Assembly: GCF_011045125.1 (NCBI RefSeq)
Contig: NZ_JAAKZF010000011.1
Coordinates: 62,001-126,000, forward strand
DNA length: 64,000 bases
Direction: 5' to 3'
From: Allomesorhizobium camelthorni
GTDB lineage: Bacteria > Pseudomonadota > Alphaproteobacteria > Rhizobiales > Rhizobiaceae
The notes under the pieces are model-generated. The model did not search any database. It saw nothing but the letters and a program-made list of their open reading frames with translations, and was not told where the DNA came from. A program made the translations under genes and the position numbers. Positions 42,849 to 52,491 of the stretch are shown here, piece after piece (position 1 is the first letter of the stretch; every line of letters starts with the position of its first letter).

Positions 42849-44174
42849 TCACTGCCGCAAATAGAGATGCTGCGGTAGCCATAGCGCAATCTGCGGAAAC
42901 ACCATGACGATGACCAACGCCAGGAGCATCACGGCTACGAAGGGAATGATGGAGCGGTAGATGTCTCCGAGCGAGACCTCTGGCGGCGCCATGGCGCGCA
43001 TAAGGAACAGATTGTAACCGAAGGGCGGCGTCATGTACGCAATCTGGCAGGTGATCGTGTAGAGCACGCCGTACCAGATGAGGTCGAAGCCGAGCAGCTT
43101 GACCAGCGGCACATAGAGCGGTGCGACAATGACCAGCATCGCCGTGTCGTCGAGGAACATGCCCATGATCAGGTAGGAGAGCTGCATCATGATCAGGATT
43201 TGCCAGGGCGTCAGCCCTAGCTGGTCTATGAAGAAGCTCTCGATGGCCTTCACCGCGCCGAGCCCGTCGAACACAGCACCGAAAGCAAGCGCGGCGACAA
43301 TGATCCACATGAACATGCAGGAAATGCCGAGCGTCTTGCGGACCGCGGTGTGCAGCACACGCAAAGTGAGCCGGCCCTTCGCCACGGCGACGATAGTGGC
43401 CGCCACCGCGCCGACCGCCGAGCTTTCCACCAGGCTGGTGACACCCATGAGAAAAAGGCCGGTCATCATGAAGAAAATGAAAAACGGCGCGATGCCGGCC
43501 GAAAGCAGCTTCAGCTTCTCCTTGATCGGCATTGCCCGCTCGTCGGCCGGCAGCACCGGACCAAGCTGAGGCTGGATCAGGCAGCGGACGACGATGTAGA
43601 GAACGAACAGCCCGGCCATGAGCAGCCCGGGGAAGACGCCTGCGAGCCAAAGCTGGCCGACCGGCTGGCGTGCGATCATGGCGTAGAGGACGAGCACCAC
43701 CGATGGCGGAATGAGGATACCGAGCGACGAGCCGGCCTGGATGACGCCAGTGACCATTACCTTGTCGTAGCCTCGCCGCAAGAGTTCGGGCAGCGCGATC
43801 GTCGCGCCGATCGCCATTCCCGCGACGCTCAAGCCGTTCATCGCCGAGATGACCACCATCAGCAGGATCGTACCGATCGCAAGGCCGCCGCGAACAGGGC
43901 CGAACCAGACGTGGAACATCTTGTAGAGATCATCGGCAATGCCGGTCTCCGACATGACGTAGCCCATGTAGATGAACATCGGCAGCGTCAGAAGCGGATA
44001 CCACTTCATGATCTTCATCGCCTGGTTGAAGCCCATCTCCGAGCCCCCGGTTCCCCACAGGAAGAAGGCGAAGATGACGGCGACAAAACCGATCGCCGCG
44101 AAGACGCGCTGCCCTGTGATCATGAGCAGCATCATCAGCGCGAACATCAGGATGGCGATGAGTTCGTAGCTCAC
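42849..44174 (-). CDS. TRAP transporter large permease (DctM)
   Basis: This 441-residue protein has 12 or more membrane segments and the DctM hallmark blocks GLSVAGMAIGATIALPELLRRGYD, GILIPPSVVLVLYAMIARQPVGQL and MTPPFGYNLF. It is the transport channel, using a sodium gradient. The GTG start at 44174 overlaps the stop of dctQ (GTGA), with GGAG 8 bases upstream, so expression is coupled. Confidence 0.93.
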   Translation of the reverse strand: MSYELIAILMFALMMLLMITGQRVFAAIGFVAVIFAFFLWGTGGSEMGFNQAMKIMKWYPLLTLPMFIYMGYVMSETGIADDLYKMFHVWFGPVRGGLAIGTILLMVVISAMNGLSVAGMAIGATIALPELLRRGYDKVMVTGVIQAGSSLGILIPPSVVLVLYAMIARQPVGQLWLAGVFPGLLMAGLFVLYIVVRCLIQPQLGPVLPADERAMPIKEKLKLLSAGIAPFFIFFMMTGLFLMGVTSLVESSAVGAVAATIVAVAKGRLTLRVLHTAVRKTLGISCMFMWIIVAALAFGAVFDGLGAVKAIESFFIDQLGLTPWQILIMMQLSYLIMGMFLDDTAMLVIVAPLYVPLVKLLGFDLIWYGVLYTITCQIAYMTPPFGYNLFLMRAMAPPEVSLGDIYRSIIPFVAVMLLALVIVMVFPQIALWLPQHLYLRQ

Positions 44175-44680
44175 TGGGTGTTCTCCCCGCGAGCCGCCGC
44201 GATATCCTTGAAGAATTCCGCGATCGCCTGAAGCAGCATCAGGACGATGCCGACGCACATGACGATCTTGATAGGCGCCATATAGGGTGACCAGGACGAA
44301 TAGCTGGTTTCGCCGTAGCGGATCGCATAGCCGGTGCTGGAAATGCCGCCGTAAAGCATGAAGCCGAGATAGACGATCAGGAAGAAGATGGTGAAGATGT
44401 CGACGCCGGCGCGACGGCGCGGCGACCAGCGGCCGTACCAGAGATCCATGCGGACATGGGAATCGTCGATCAACGAATAGCCGCCACCGAGCATGAAATA
44501 GGCGACCATCAGAAACTGGGCCATTTCAAGGGTCCAGAGCGGCGGAATGGCAACCGTCTTGACGATGGATGAATAGAGAAGCACTCCGATCATCACGAAG
44601 ATGAGATACATCGAGAACAGGCCGACGACACGGTTTATTGCCTCGACGCCTCGCACGAAAGCTCTCATCGCCCTAGGCAA
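44171..44680 (-). CDS. TRAP transporter small permease (DctQ)
   Basis: This 169-residue protein has four membrane segments and a DctQ fold (MAQFLMVAYFMLGGGYSLIDDSHVRMDLWYGRWSP). TTG at 44680 is the chosen start, because GGAGG lies 8 bases upstream; ATG 44668 has only a weak site. The start lies 8 bases within the end of the upstream amidohydrolase gene, so the two are tightly coupled. Confidence 0.88.
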   Translation of the reverse strand: MPRAMRAFVRGVEAINRVVGLFSMYLIFVMIGVLLYSSIVKTVAIPPLWTLEMAQFLMVAYFMLGGGYSLIDDSHVRMDLWYGRWSPRRRAGVDIFTIFFLIVYLGFMLYGGISSTGYAIRYGETSYSSWSPYMAPIKIVMCVGIVLMLLQAIAEFFKDIAAARGENTQ

Positions 44681-45500
44681 TTTCCCTACCTCCGTTCGCC
44701 ATTGCCTTCTCCAGATTGCCGCCCGGCGCCGACCCTTCGCCGAGTTCCAGGACGGTCAGGATGGGAGCGAGAAGCCCCGCCCATTTCCGCTGGCCGGCTT
44801 CGTCGCCGATCTCGTCATTGCGGATTTCTATCATGGCGCAGGGGAGCCCGCGCGAGCGCCCGTGACGTTCCAGCGTGAAATAGACGCGATCGGCCGGCGA
44901 ATAGGGCTCGTTGTCGCCGACGACGATGCCTTCCGACGATTTCAGCGCCGCGATCATGGGATCGGCGATACTCCGGTCCTCGTCATGCAATATGCCGATA
45001 TGCCAGGGCCGCTTCACTCCCTTGTAGACGGGGGTGAAGGAATGGACGGAAACGAGCATGGTTCCCCGGTCCTGCAACAGCCTTCCCTTTATCAGTTGTT
45101 CGACCGCTTCGTGAAAGGGCTGCCATGACAATGCGACACGAGCCTGGCGATCCTCAAGCGAAAGGTTCGCGTTGCCCGGAACAGCCGTCGCCTCGCTGAC
45201 CGGGCAGATCAGGTCGGGCGCGTCGAGCGGCCGGTTGCAGTCGATCAGCAGGCGAGAGAGCCGGGATTCGATCAGCGTTGCATCGAGCGCCTTGGACAAT
45301 CGGCGGGCGACCGGCAACGCCCCCGGATCCCAGGCGATATGGCTTTCGAGCTCGCGCTTTCCGAGGCCAAGACCTCCAAAGCGTTTGGGAATGAAGTTCG
45401 ATGCGTGATCGCAAATGAGGACGATCGGACTACGACCGTTGCGGTTCGTGATCCGGACGGCATTGGTGATTGCGTGCTCGCCTTGCAGCGCGGGTTCCAT
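44673..45500 (-). CDS. N-formylglutamate amidohydrolase family hydrolase of the TRAP/GS operon
   Basis: This 275-residue protein belongs to the N-formylglutamate amidohydrolase superfamily: ICDHASNFIPKRFG with a metal-binding Asp-His, HIAWDPGALPVARRL, NRPLDAPD, LVSVHSFTP and PCAMIEIRNDEIGD. It is clearly distinct from the paralogue near 27 kb. As the first gene of this operon it may hydrolyse the gamma-glutamyl amide made from the imported amine, or a formyl derivative. It is divergent from the RpiR regulator gene. Confidence 0.8.
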   Translation of the reverse strand: MEPALQGEHAITNAVRITNRNGRSPIVLICDHASNFIPKRFGGLGLGKRELESHIAWDPGALPVARRLSKALDATLIESRLSRLLIDCNRPLDAPDLICPVSEATAVPGNANLSLEDRQARVALSWQPFHEAVEQLIKGRLLQDRGTMLVSVHSFTPVYKGVKRPWHIGILHDEDRSIADPMIAALKSSEGIVVGDNEPYSPADRVYFTLERHGRSRGLPCAMIEIRNDEIGDEAGQRKWAGLLAPILTVLELGEGSAPGGNLEKAMANGGREIA

Positions 45501-45561
45501 TGTGTCGTCGTCCCCTGAGGCGCCGTATCGTATGTTACGTATTTTGTTTCATTGCGCCTCG

Positions 45562-45575
45562 ATGAATGATTTCAT
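45562..45575. promoter_or_regulatory. Candidate RpiR operator in the divergent region
   Basis: ATGAA-TGAT-TTCAT is a short inverted repeat 62 bases from the amidohydrolase gene start, in the 174-bp AT-rich divergent region. It is a candidate site for the RpiR protein encoded beside it; the match is short, so confidence is low. Confidence 0.35.
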
Positions 45576-45674
45576 ACACATTCGGAAGCTTTGTCAAACG
45601 CGTTCGCGCTGTTGATGATGCAAAGGTGGGGAGATGCGTGGGCCGGGATCGGCCGCGCGTTGTGGGAGGGTTCA

Positions 45675-46502
45675 TTGGCATTGAGCATTGCGGAACTGAT
45701 CGCCGATCGCATCGACACGATGCCGGCCAGCGAACGCCGCGCCGCGCAGACGCTGATCGCCAGCTATCCGATGATCGGCCTGAAGACGGTCGCCGACTTC
45801 TCGATGCAGGCGGGCGTCAGTTCGCCGACGATCCTGCGCTTCGTTTCCCGCCTCGGCTTCCAGAATTATCCCGAATTCCAGTCGGCGTTGCAGGATGAGC
45901 TTGCCGCGCAGCTCCAGTCGCCGCTGTCGCGCACCGCTTCGCCCTCGTCGCATGGCCGTGGCGAAGCTTCGCCGATGCTGGAGGCGACGCTCGAGAACAT
46001 TCGCGAGACATTCCGGCACGTCTCGGAAAAGCAGATGCGCGAAATCGTGATGCTGCTTTCCAATCCGCGCGCCAAGACCTTCCTGATCGGCGGCCGCTTC
46101 ACCGACCCGGTGGCGCGCTACATGGCGGCGCATCTGACGATCATCCGGCCCAACGTCTTCCACCTGACAGGCCAGGAAAGCAATTGGCGCGACCAGTTGA
46201 TCGACATGGGCAAGCGTGACGTGCTGCTGATCTTCGACATCCGCCGCTATCAGGACAGCCTGGTCCGCTTCGCGGAGAAGGCGCATCAGCGCGGCGTGCA
46301 GATCGTGCTTTTCACCGACCAATGGCTGTCGCCCATTGCCCGCTTCGCCCGCCATGTCATCGCCGGGCGCACGGCGGTCCCCTCGCCGTGGGATTCGTCC
46401 TCCGCCCTCTTCGTGGTTGCCGAAGCGCTGATCGGCGAGATCACGCGCGAACTGGAGGCCGAGAGCGCAAGACGCATCCGCGAGATGGAGGATCTGCGCT
46501 GA
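45675..46502 (+). CDS. MurR/RpiR-family transcriptional regulator
   Basis: This 275-residue protein has an N-terminal RpiR helix-turn-helix (SIAELIADRIDTMPASERRAAQTL, then DFSMQAGVSSPTILRFVSRLGFQNYPEFQ) and a C-terminal SIS sugar-phosphate-binding domain (about 120-250). TTG 45675 is preferred since GGGAGGG ends 4 bases upstream and the family start matches; ATG 45615 would add 20 residues. It is divergent from the amidohydrolase-TRAP-GS operon and probably controls it. The ligand is unknown. Confidence 0.88.
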   Translation: MALSIAELIADRIDTMPASERRAAQTLIASYPMIGLKTVADFSMQAGVSSPTILRFVSRLGFQNYPEFQSALQDELAAQLQSPLSRTASPSSHGRGEASPMLEATLENIRETFRHVSEKQMREIVMLLSNPRAKTFLIGGRFTDPVARYMAAHLTIIRPNVFHLTGQESNWRDQLIDMGKRDVLLIFDIRRYQDSLVRFAEKAHQRGVQIVLFTDQWLSPIARFARHVIAGRTAVPSPWDSSSALFVVAEALIGEITRELEAESARRIREMEDLR

Positions 46503-46700
46503 AAATCAGACTTTCGTGATTTTGGCCAAGGCGGGGTGCGGTGTGATATTACAGATATTTAAGGTGCGGACCGGCCTGCGAATTGTCATAAAGGCCGCGT
46601 ACTGATTTCCGGGTGCTTTTGCGCCCGAAAGTTCCCCGGCTCGCTTTTCGGTACGGCAGAGGCCGGGTGGACACGAAGCCGACTGCCGACCGGAGTGCCG

Positions 46701-47885
46701 ATGGCCGCCTGGAAACAATTTCTTATCGCCGCCGTCATCCTCGTGGCGGCTGCCGCGGGCTGGGTGCGGTTTTTCCCCGGTGCACCGGAAATGCTCGCAG
46801 ACTGGGGGATCGAATGGGCGTTGGCAGCTACGCCCAAATCCGAAAATGCAGCCAATAGCGGCCGTCGTCAGGGCGGGGAACGGGAGACGGGCCTTCAGAC
46901 CGCGGTCGTGACACGGCCAGTCACTCCCGCCACGATCAACGACCGGCTGTCGGCGATCGGCACCGGCCGCGCCGACAAGTCTGTTGTCGTCAAACCCTAC
47001 TCGGCCGGCCGGCTGACCGAACTGGCTGTTGCCTCGGGCAGCCGCATCCGCGCCGGCGACGTCATCGCGAGGCTCGACGCCGACACAGAGGAGATCGCGG
47101 TCGACCGGGCGCGCATCGCCATGGCCGACGCCGAGGCGCGCGTCGAGCGGATCAAGGCGCTGCGTTCGTCCAACACCGCCACCGCCGTCCAGATGACCGA
47201 AGCGGAACTGGCGCTCGAAAATGCGCGCCTGGGAGTGCGTGACGCCCAGCTTGCGCTCGAGCGCCGTTCCATCGTCGCGCCGATCTCCGGCATTGTCGGC
47301 ATAATCCCGGTAGAGGCCGGCAACTACGTCACCACCGAGACGGCCATCGCCACACTCGACGACCGCTCCAGCATCATCGTCGATTTCTGGGTGCCGGAAC
47401 GCTACGCCAGCGCCATTACCGTCGGCATGCCGATGAGCGCCACCTCCATCGCGCGCCCCAACCAGGTATTCGAAGGCGCGGTCAGCGCGGTCGACAACCG
47501 CCTCGACGAGGCCAGCCGCACGCTGCATGTGCGGGCGCGCATCGGCAATCCCGACGATACACTGCGGGCGGGCATGTCCTTCCAGGTCTCGATGCGCTTT
47601 GCCGGCGACACCTATCCGTCGGTCGATCCGCTGGCCATCCAGTGGGGCGCCGACGGAGCCTTCGTCTGGGCGATAGGCGAAGACGGCAGGGCCAAGCGCA
47701 CGCCGGTTCGCATCGTCCAGCGCAACACGGAGAGCGTCCTGATCGACGCAGACATACGCGCCGGCGTCGAAGTGGTCACGGAGGGCATCCACGTCGTCCG
47801 CGAGGGCGCCGAACTGCTCATTGCCGGCCGCGAACCCGCGGCATCGGCCATGCCGACGCCGCTCGCCTCCGGCAGCGGCTCCTGA
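46701..47885 (+). CDS. RND efflux membrane-fusion protein
   Basis: This 394-residue protein has an N-terminal anchor (residues about 8-22), barrel-sandwich hybrid strands (VVVKPYSAGRLTELAVASGSRIRAGDVIARLD and RRSIVAPISGIVGIIPVEAGNYV) around a short coiled coil and a beta-barrel domain, as in HlyD/AcrA-type adaptors. ATG 46701 has GGAG 5 bases upstream. The RND pump gene follows 9 bases later, and no outer-membrane channel gene is adjacent, so a shared TolC is likely. Confidence 0.9.
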   Translation: MAAWKQFLIAAVILVAAAAGWVRFFPGAPEMLADWGIEWALAATPKSENAANSGRRQGGERETGLQTAVVTRPVTPATINDRLSAIGTGRADKSVVVKPYSAGRLTELAVASGSRIRAGDVIARLDADTEEIAVDRARIAMADAEARVERIKALRSSNTATAVQMTEAELALENARLGVRDAQLALERRSIVAPISGIVGIIPVEAGNYVTTETAIATLDDRSSIIVDFWVPERYASAITVGMPMSATSIARPNQVFEGAVSAVDNRLDEASRTLHVRARIGNPDDTLRAGMSFQVSMRFAGDTYPSVDPLAIQWGADGAFVWAIGEDGRAKRTPVRIVQRNTESVLIDADIRAGVEVVTEGIHVVREGAELLIAGREPAASAMPTPLASGSGS

Positions 47886-47894
47886 GGCGCCGCT

Positions 47895-50800
47895 ATGGCT
47901 GCAAACCAGGATCCCAACAGCGAAAAAGGCATGACGGCGCTTTTCGTGCGCCGCCCGGTGCTGGCCTTCGTCTTGAACACGCTGATCGTGGTGGCGGGTC
48001 TTGCGGCCCTGGCCGGCGTCGAGATTCGGGAGCTGCCGGATGTCGACCGGCCCGTCATCTCCATTTCCACCGATTTCACCGGCGCCGCCGCGGAAACCAT
48101 CGACCGCGAACTGACGGCCATCGTGGAAGGCGCGGTCTCGCGCGTGGCCGGTGTGGAAGCAATATCGTCGACCTCTTCCTTCGGCCGCAGCCGGGTCACG
48201 GTCGAGTTCGGCGATGATGTCGATCTCGATGCCGCAGCCTCCGATATGCGCGACGCAGTGAGCAGGGTCCAGAACCAGCTTCCCGATCTGGCCGACATAC
48301 CGCGCATCGTGAAGGCCGACGCCAACGCGCAAGCGGTGCTGCGCCTGGCCGTCACTTCGCAGGACATGTCCGTCGAGGACATGACCGTGCTGATCGAGGA
48401 GGAGGTGGTTGACGCCTTCGCCGCGGTTCCCGGCGTGGCCGATGTGCAGGTCTACGGCGATCGCGACAAGATCTTCCGGGTGGACATCAATCAGGCGCGC
48501 CTCGCCGGCCATGGCATGACTGTCGCCGATATCAGCAGCGCCCTGTCATCAATGGCCTTCGACGCACCGGCGGGATCGCTGACCAGCAACACGCAGGATC
48601 TGGTCGTGCGCGCAACGGCGTCGCTGACGACCCCGGAGGCTTTCGAGAACATCATCATCGGTGACGGCCGTACCCGTCTGGGCGACGTCGCGACCGTCAC
48701 GCTCGGTCCCGACCTGGGAGAGTCGCGTCTTCGCGCCAACGGCGCCACCGGCATCGGCCTCGGCATCGTGCGGCAGGCTCAGTCGAACACTCTGGACATC
48801 TCCGAGGGCGTGCGCGCAGCGGCGGCGAAGCTCAACGAGACGCTCCCCGAAGGCATGGAAATCCGCGTCACCAGCGACGACGCGACCTTCATCGAGGGCG
48901 CTATCCATGAGGTCGAGATCGCCCTTGGCCTTTCGGTGTCGTTGGTGCTGCTCGTCATCTTCCTGTTCCTCTGGGATTGGCGCGCGACCCTCATTCCCGG
49001 CTTCTCCATGCCGGTCGCGCTGATCGGGACCGTCGCGGCGATCTACCTGGCCGGCTTCTCGATCAACATCCTGACCCTGCTGGCGCTGGTCCTGGCCACC
49101 GGCCTCGTCGTCGACGACGCCATCGTCGTTCTCGAAAACATTGTGCGTCTGCGCAACCAGGGCATGGGCCCGCGCGCCGCCGCCGTGCTGGGCGCGAAGG
49201 AGGTGTTCTTCGCGGTGATCGCCACCACGGCGACGCTGATCGCGGTGTTCGTTCCCCTGTCCTTCCTGCCCGGCCAGACCGGCGGCCTGTTCCGGGAATT
49301 CGGCTTCGTGCTGGCGTGTTCGGTCGCCCTGTCCGCAGTGGTCGCGCTCTCGCTTTGTCCCATGCTCGCCTCGAGAATGCTCCGCGGCCATGCCGGCGAG
49401 GAGCGGACCGGCGTCGCCGCGCGTGTCGGCCAGAGCCTGGCCGGCCTCTACCGCCGCCTGCTTCGCGCCTGCCTGAACGCTCCCGCGCTGGTCGTCCTGG
49501 CGTCAGTGCTTTTCGGCGCGGCGGCGTTCGGCATCTCCGGCTCCATCCAGCAGGAACTCACTCCGCCCGAGGACCGCTCGTCGGCCTTCCTGCGCATCAC
49601 CGCGCCGCAAGGCGTCAGCCTCGACTACCTGTCGCAGAAAATGCGCGAGATCGAGCAGCTGGTCGCCCCCATGCGCCAGTCGGGTGAGATTCGAAACACT
49701 TTCGGCATCGCCGGATCGAACAGCTCGTCCAATAGCGGCTTCATGGTGCTGTCTCTCGCGCCATGGCACGAGCGCGAGCGCACCCAGCAGCAAATCGTCG
49801 ACGAGGTCGAAAATCTGATGCGGCAGGTGCCGGGCGTAAGGGTCTTCGCCGCCCAGCCGAACAGCCTGGGCATTCGCGGCGCCGGCAGTGGCCTGCAATT
49901 CGCGGTCGCCGGCAACAACTACGCCGACCTCGGCAAGGCCGCAGCCGCGATCGTCGCGGAGATGGAGAAGGATCCCCGCTTCCAGCAGCCTCGGCTTTCC
50001 ACCGACACCACGCAGCCGCAGCTTTCCGTGGGCATCGACCGCGAACGCGCGTCCGACGTCGGCATCGACATAGCCGGGCTGGCCGAAGCCATGCAGTCCA
50101 TGCTCGACGGGCGCGAAGTCGGCTCGGTTTTCATCGATGATCGTGCCTATGACGTCAAATTCGTTTCGACCACCAACCCGATCAACGACCCGACGGATCT
50201 TGAGAATGTTTACCTTCGCGCCGGCGATGGCCGTTTCGTTCCGATGTCGACGATCGCCAGCCTGACCGAACAGGCTGTGCCGCCGTCGCTGGCGCGTGAG
50301 CAGCAATTGCGCGCCGTCGCCGTCACCTCGGGACTGCGCGACGACTTTGCCCTCGGCGCCGCCTACGAGGTCGCGCAGGAGATAGCGGCCCCGCTGCTCC
50401 CTGCCGGCAGCCGCATCATACCGCTCGCTGAAACGGCGACGCTCGGCGAACAGTCGAGCAGCATGTTCGTGATATTCGGCTTCGCCATCGTCATCATCCT
50501 GCTTGTGCTCGCCGCCCAGTTCGAGAGCTTCGTCAGCGCCATCATCATCATGGCGACAGTGCCGCTCGGCCTCGCCTGCGCGGTTTTCGCGATGCTGCTG
50601 ACGGGGACCAGCCTCAATGTCTACAGCCAGATCGGCCTGGTCATGCTGGTCGGCATCATGGCCAAGAACGGCATTCTCATCGTCGAATTCGCCAACCAGC
50701 TCCGCGACAGGGGCATGGGCGTGCGCGAAGCGATCGAGGAGGCGTCGAACATCCGCCTGCGGCCGGTGCTGATGACCATGATCTGCACCATCCTGGGTGG

Positions 50801-51023
50801 CCTGCCGCTGGTTCTGGCGAGCGGCGCCGGGGCCGAAGCGCGCATCGCGCTCGGCTGGATCATCGTCGGCGGGCTTGGCCTGGCGACCGCATCGACGCTG
50901 TTCCTGACGCCCGTCGCCTATCTGCTGCTCGGACGGTTCGTGACGCCGAAGATCGAGGAAGAGGCGCGGCTGAAGCGCGAACTCGACGAGGCAGCCTATA
51001 CAAGCATGGAACCGGCGGAGTAG
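47895..51023 (+). CDS. RND efflux pump permease
   Basis: This 1042-residue protein is a full-length AcrB-type transporter. It has the N-terminal transmembrane helix, two large periplasmic loops, and helices 4 and 10 with proton-relay residues: LATGLVVDDAIVVLENI (Asp pair) and MLVGIMAKNGILIVEFANQL. The exported drug or metabolite cannot be read from sequence. It forms a two-gene operon with the fusion protein. Confidence 0.93.
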   Translation: MAANQDPNSEKGMTALFVRRPVLAFVLNTLIVVAGLAALAGVEIRELPDVDRPVISISTDFTGAAAETIDRELTAIVEGAVSRVAGVEAISSTSSFGRSRVTVEFGDDVDLDAAASDMRDAVSRVQNQLPDLADIPRIVKADANAQAVLRLAVTSQDMSVEDMTVLIEEEVVDAFAAVPGVADVQVYGDRDKIFRVDINQARLAGHGMTVADISSALSSMAFDAPAGSLTSNTQDLVVRATASLTTPEAFENIIIGDGRTRLGDVATVTLGPDLGESRLRANGATGIGLGIVRQAQSNTLDISEGVRAAAAKLNETLPEGMEIRVTSDDATFIEGAIHEVEIALGLSVSLVLLVIFLFLWDWRATLIPGFSMPVALIGTVAAIYLAGFSINILTLLALVLATGLVVDDAIVVLENIVRLRNQGMGPRAAAVLGAKEVFFAVIATTATLIAVFVPLSFLPGQTGGLFREFGFVLACSVALSAVVALSLCPMLASRMLRGHAGEERTGVAARVGQSLAGLYRRLLRACLNAPALVVLASVLFGAAAFGISGSIQQELTPPEDRSSAFLRITAPQGVSLDYLSQKMREIEQLVAPMRQSGEIRNTFGIAGSNSSSNSGFMVLSLAPWHERERTQQQIVDEVENLMRQVPGVRVFAAQPNSLGIRGAGSGLQFAVAGNNYADLGKAAAAIVAEMEKDPRFQQPRLSTDTTQPQLSVGIDRERASDVGIDIAGLAEAMQSMLDGREVGSVFIDDRAYDVKFVSTTNPINDPTDLENVYLRAGDGRFVPMSTIASLTEQAVPPSLAREQQLRAVAVTSGLRDDFALGAAYEVAQEIAAPLLPAGSRIIPLAETATLGEQSSSMFVIFGFAIVIILLVLAAQFESFVSAIIIMATVPLGLACAVFAMLLTGTSLNVYSQIGLVMLVGIMAKNGILIVEFANQLRDRGMGVREAIEEASNIRLRPVLMTMICTILGGLPLVLASGAGAEARIALGWIIVGGLGLATASTLFLTPVAYLLLGRFVTPKIEEEARLKRELDEAAYTSMEPAE

Positions 51024-51070
51024 CGCCGGACCTCCTCTCGTTCGGCTTCGTCCGGCTCTTCGGCCCGATC

Positions 51071-52312
51071 TCAGATCTTTTCCTGCGTATATTTCCTGAG
51101 TTCCGTTCGCGCGACCTGCCGCCGGTGCACGGCATCGGGCCCGTCGGCGAGGCGCAGCGTCCTCAAATGCGTCCAGGAGCGCGCCAGCGGCGTGTCCTGG
51201 CTGACCCCGGCGCCGCCGAACATCTGCACCGCCTCGTCGACGACCGTCAGCGCCACGCGCGGCGCGACAACCTTGATCTGGCTGATCCAGGGGGCGGCGG
51301 CGCGCGCGTCGCCCTGGTCGATCATCCACGCCGCCTTGAGGCAGAGCAGCCGCGCCATCTCGATCTCCATGCGGCATTCGGCGATGATGTCGAAATTCGC
51401 GCCGAGCTCGGCCAGCGGCCTGCCGAAGGCCTCGCGGCGGAGCGAACGCCGGCACATCATCTCGAGCGCGGATTCCGCCTGGCCGATTGCCCGCATGCAA
51501 TGGTGAATGCGGCCGGGGCCGAGACGCCCCTGCGCGATCTCGAAGCCCCTGCCCTCGCCGAGAATCAGATTGCCCTTGGGCACCCTGACATTGTCGAAGC
51601 GGATGTGGAAATGGCCGTGCGGCGCGTCGTCGTCGCCATAGATGTTCATCGGCCGCAGCTTTCTGACGCCGCCTGTATCGGCCGGCACCAGAATCATCGA
51701 ATGCCGCTTGTGCTTCGGCGCGGTGTCGTCGCCGGTCCGGACCATGACGATGTAGATCTTGCAGCGCGGGTCGCCAGCGCCTGTAGCCCACCATTTTTCG
51801 CCGTTCAGCACGTAATTGTTGCCGTCGGGTTCGCAGCGCATGGCGATGTTAGTGGCGTCGGAGGAGGCGACGTCCGGCTCGGTCATCAGGTATGCGGAGC
51901 GGATCTTGCCGTCCAGCAAGGGCCGCAGCCACTTCTCCTTCTGGTTCTCCGAGCCGTAGCGTTCCAGCACCTCCATATTGCCGGTGTCGGGTGCGGAGCA
52001 ATTGAAGGTTTCGGCCCCGAGATGCGCGCGGCCCATTTCCTCGGCAAGGTAGGCATATTCGACGGTCGAGAGCCCGTAGCCGCTCTCCGACCCGGTCAGC
52101 CAAAAGTTCCACAGGCCGCGCTCGCGCGCCTTGGCCTTCAGGCCGCCAAGGATTTCCTTCTGCCGCGCCGTGAACGCCCAGCGGTCGCCCTCCTTGCCTA
52201 CGTCGGCGAGGAATTCCGCGTCGAGCGGGATGATCTCTTCCCGCACCATGCGGGCTACGCGTTCGTGGATCGGCTTCAGCCGCTCCGTCATGCCAAGGGC
52301 CATCTCAGACAT
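51071..52312 (-). CDS. Acyl-CoA dehydrogenase of the ACAD10/11 class
   Basis: This 413-residue protein is an FAD-dependent acyl-CoA dehydrogenase. The sequences YLMTEPDVASSDATNI, NGEKWWATGAGDPRCKI and especially GRLGPGRIHHCMRAIGQAE with LADGPDAVH are typical of ACAD10/ACAD11 proteins, where the normal catalytic glutamate of the loop is absent. In animals these proteins have an attached kinase domain and process 4-hydroxyacyl-CoA through a phospho intermediate. Here the kinase-like protein is encoded separately nearby. GGAGG lies about 8 bases before ATG 52312. Confidence 0.88.
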   Translation of the reverse strand: MSEMALGMTERLKPIHERVARMVREEIIPLDAEFLADVGKEGDRWAFTARQKEILGGLKAKARERGLWNFWLTGSESGYGLSTVEYAYLAEEMGRAHLGAETFNCSAPDTGNMEVLERYGSENQKEKWLRPLLDGKIRSAYLMTEPDVASSDATNIAMRCEPDGNNYVLNGEKWWATGAGDPRCKIYIVMVRTGDDTAPKHKRHSMILVPADTGGVRKLRPMNIYGDDDAPHGHFHIRFDNVRVPKGNLILGEGRGFEIAQGRLGPGRIHHCMRAIGQAESALEMMCRRSLRREAFGRPLAELGANFDIIAECRMEIEMARLLCLKAAWMIDQGDARAAAPWISQIKVVAPRVALTVVDEAVQMFGGAGVSQDTPLARSWTHLRTLRLADGPDAVHRRQVARTELRKYTQEKI

Positions 52313-52491
52313 CGATTTCTCCTCCGTGACGCCGAGCCGACGCAACGCGCTGATCACCACCTGTTCAGATACAAACTCGGCCGAACAAGCCGCGTTCGGG
52401 TCTTTACGGCCGGTGCAGCATCAACATACTGGCTTGCCATTGCAACGCCATCGCGAACACGCGGCGCTACGGCGCGGCCGGAGGTTTTTCC

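Noticed and set aside
46610-46627. CGGGTGC-TTTT-GCGCCCG hairpin as terminator of the RpiR gene
   Set aside because: It lies over 100 bases after the stop and has no T-run; it could be chance.
46506-48512. Open frame of 668 codons opposite the RND fusion and pump genes
   Set aside because: It covers two clear conserved genes and has no motif of its own.
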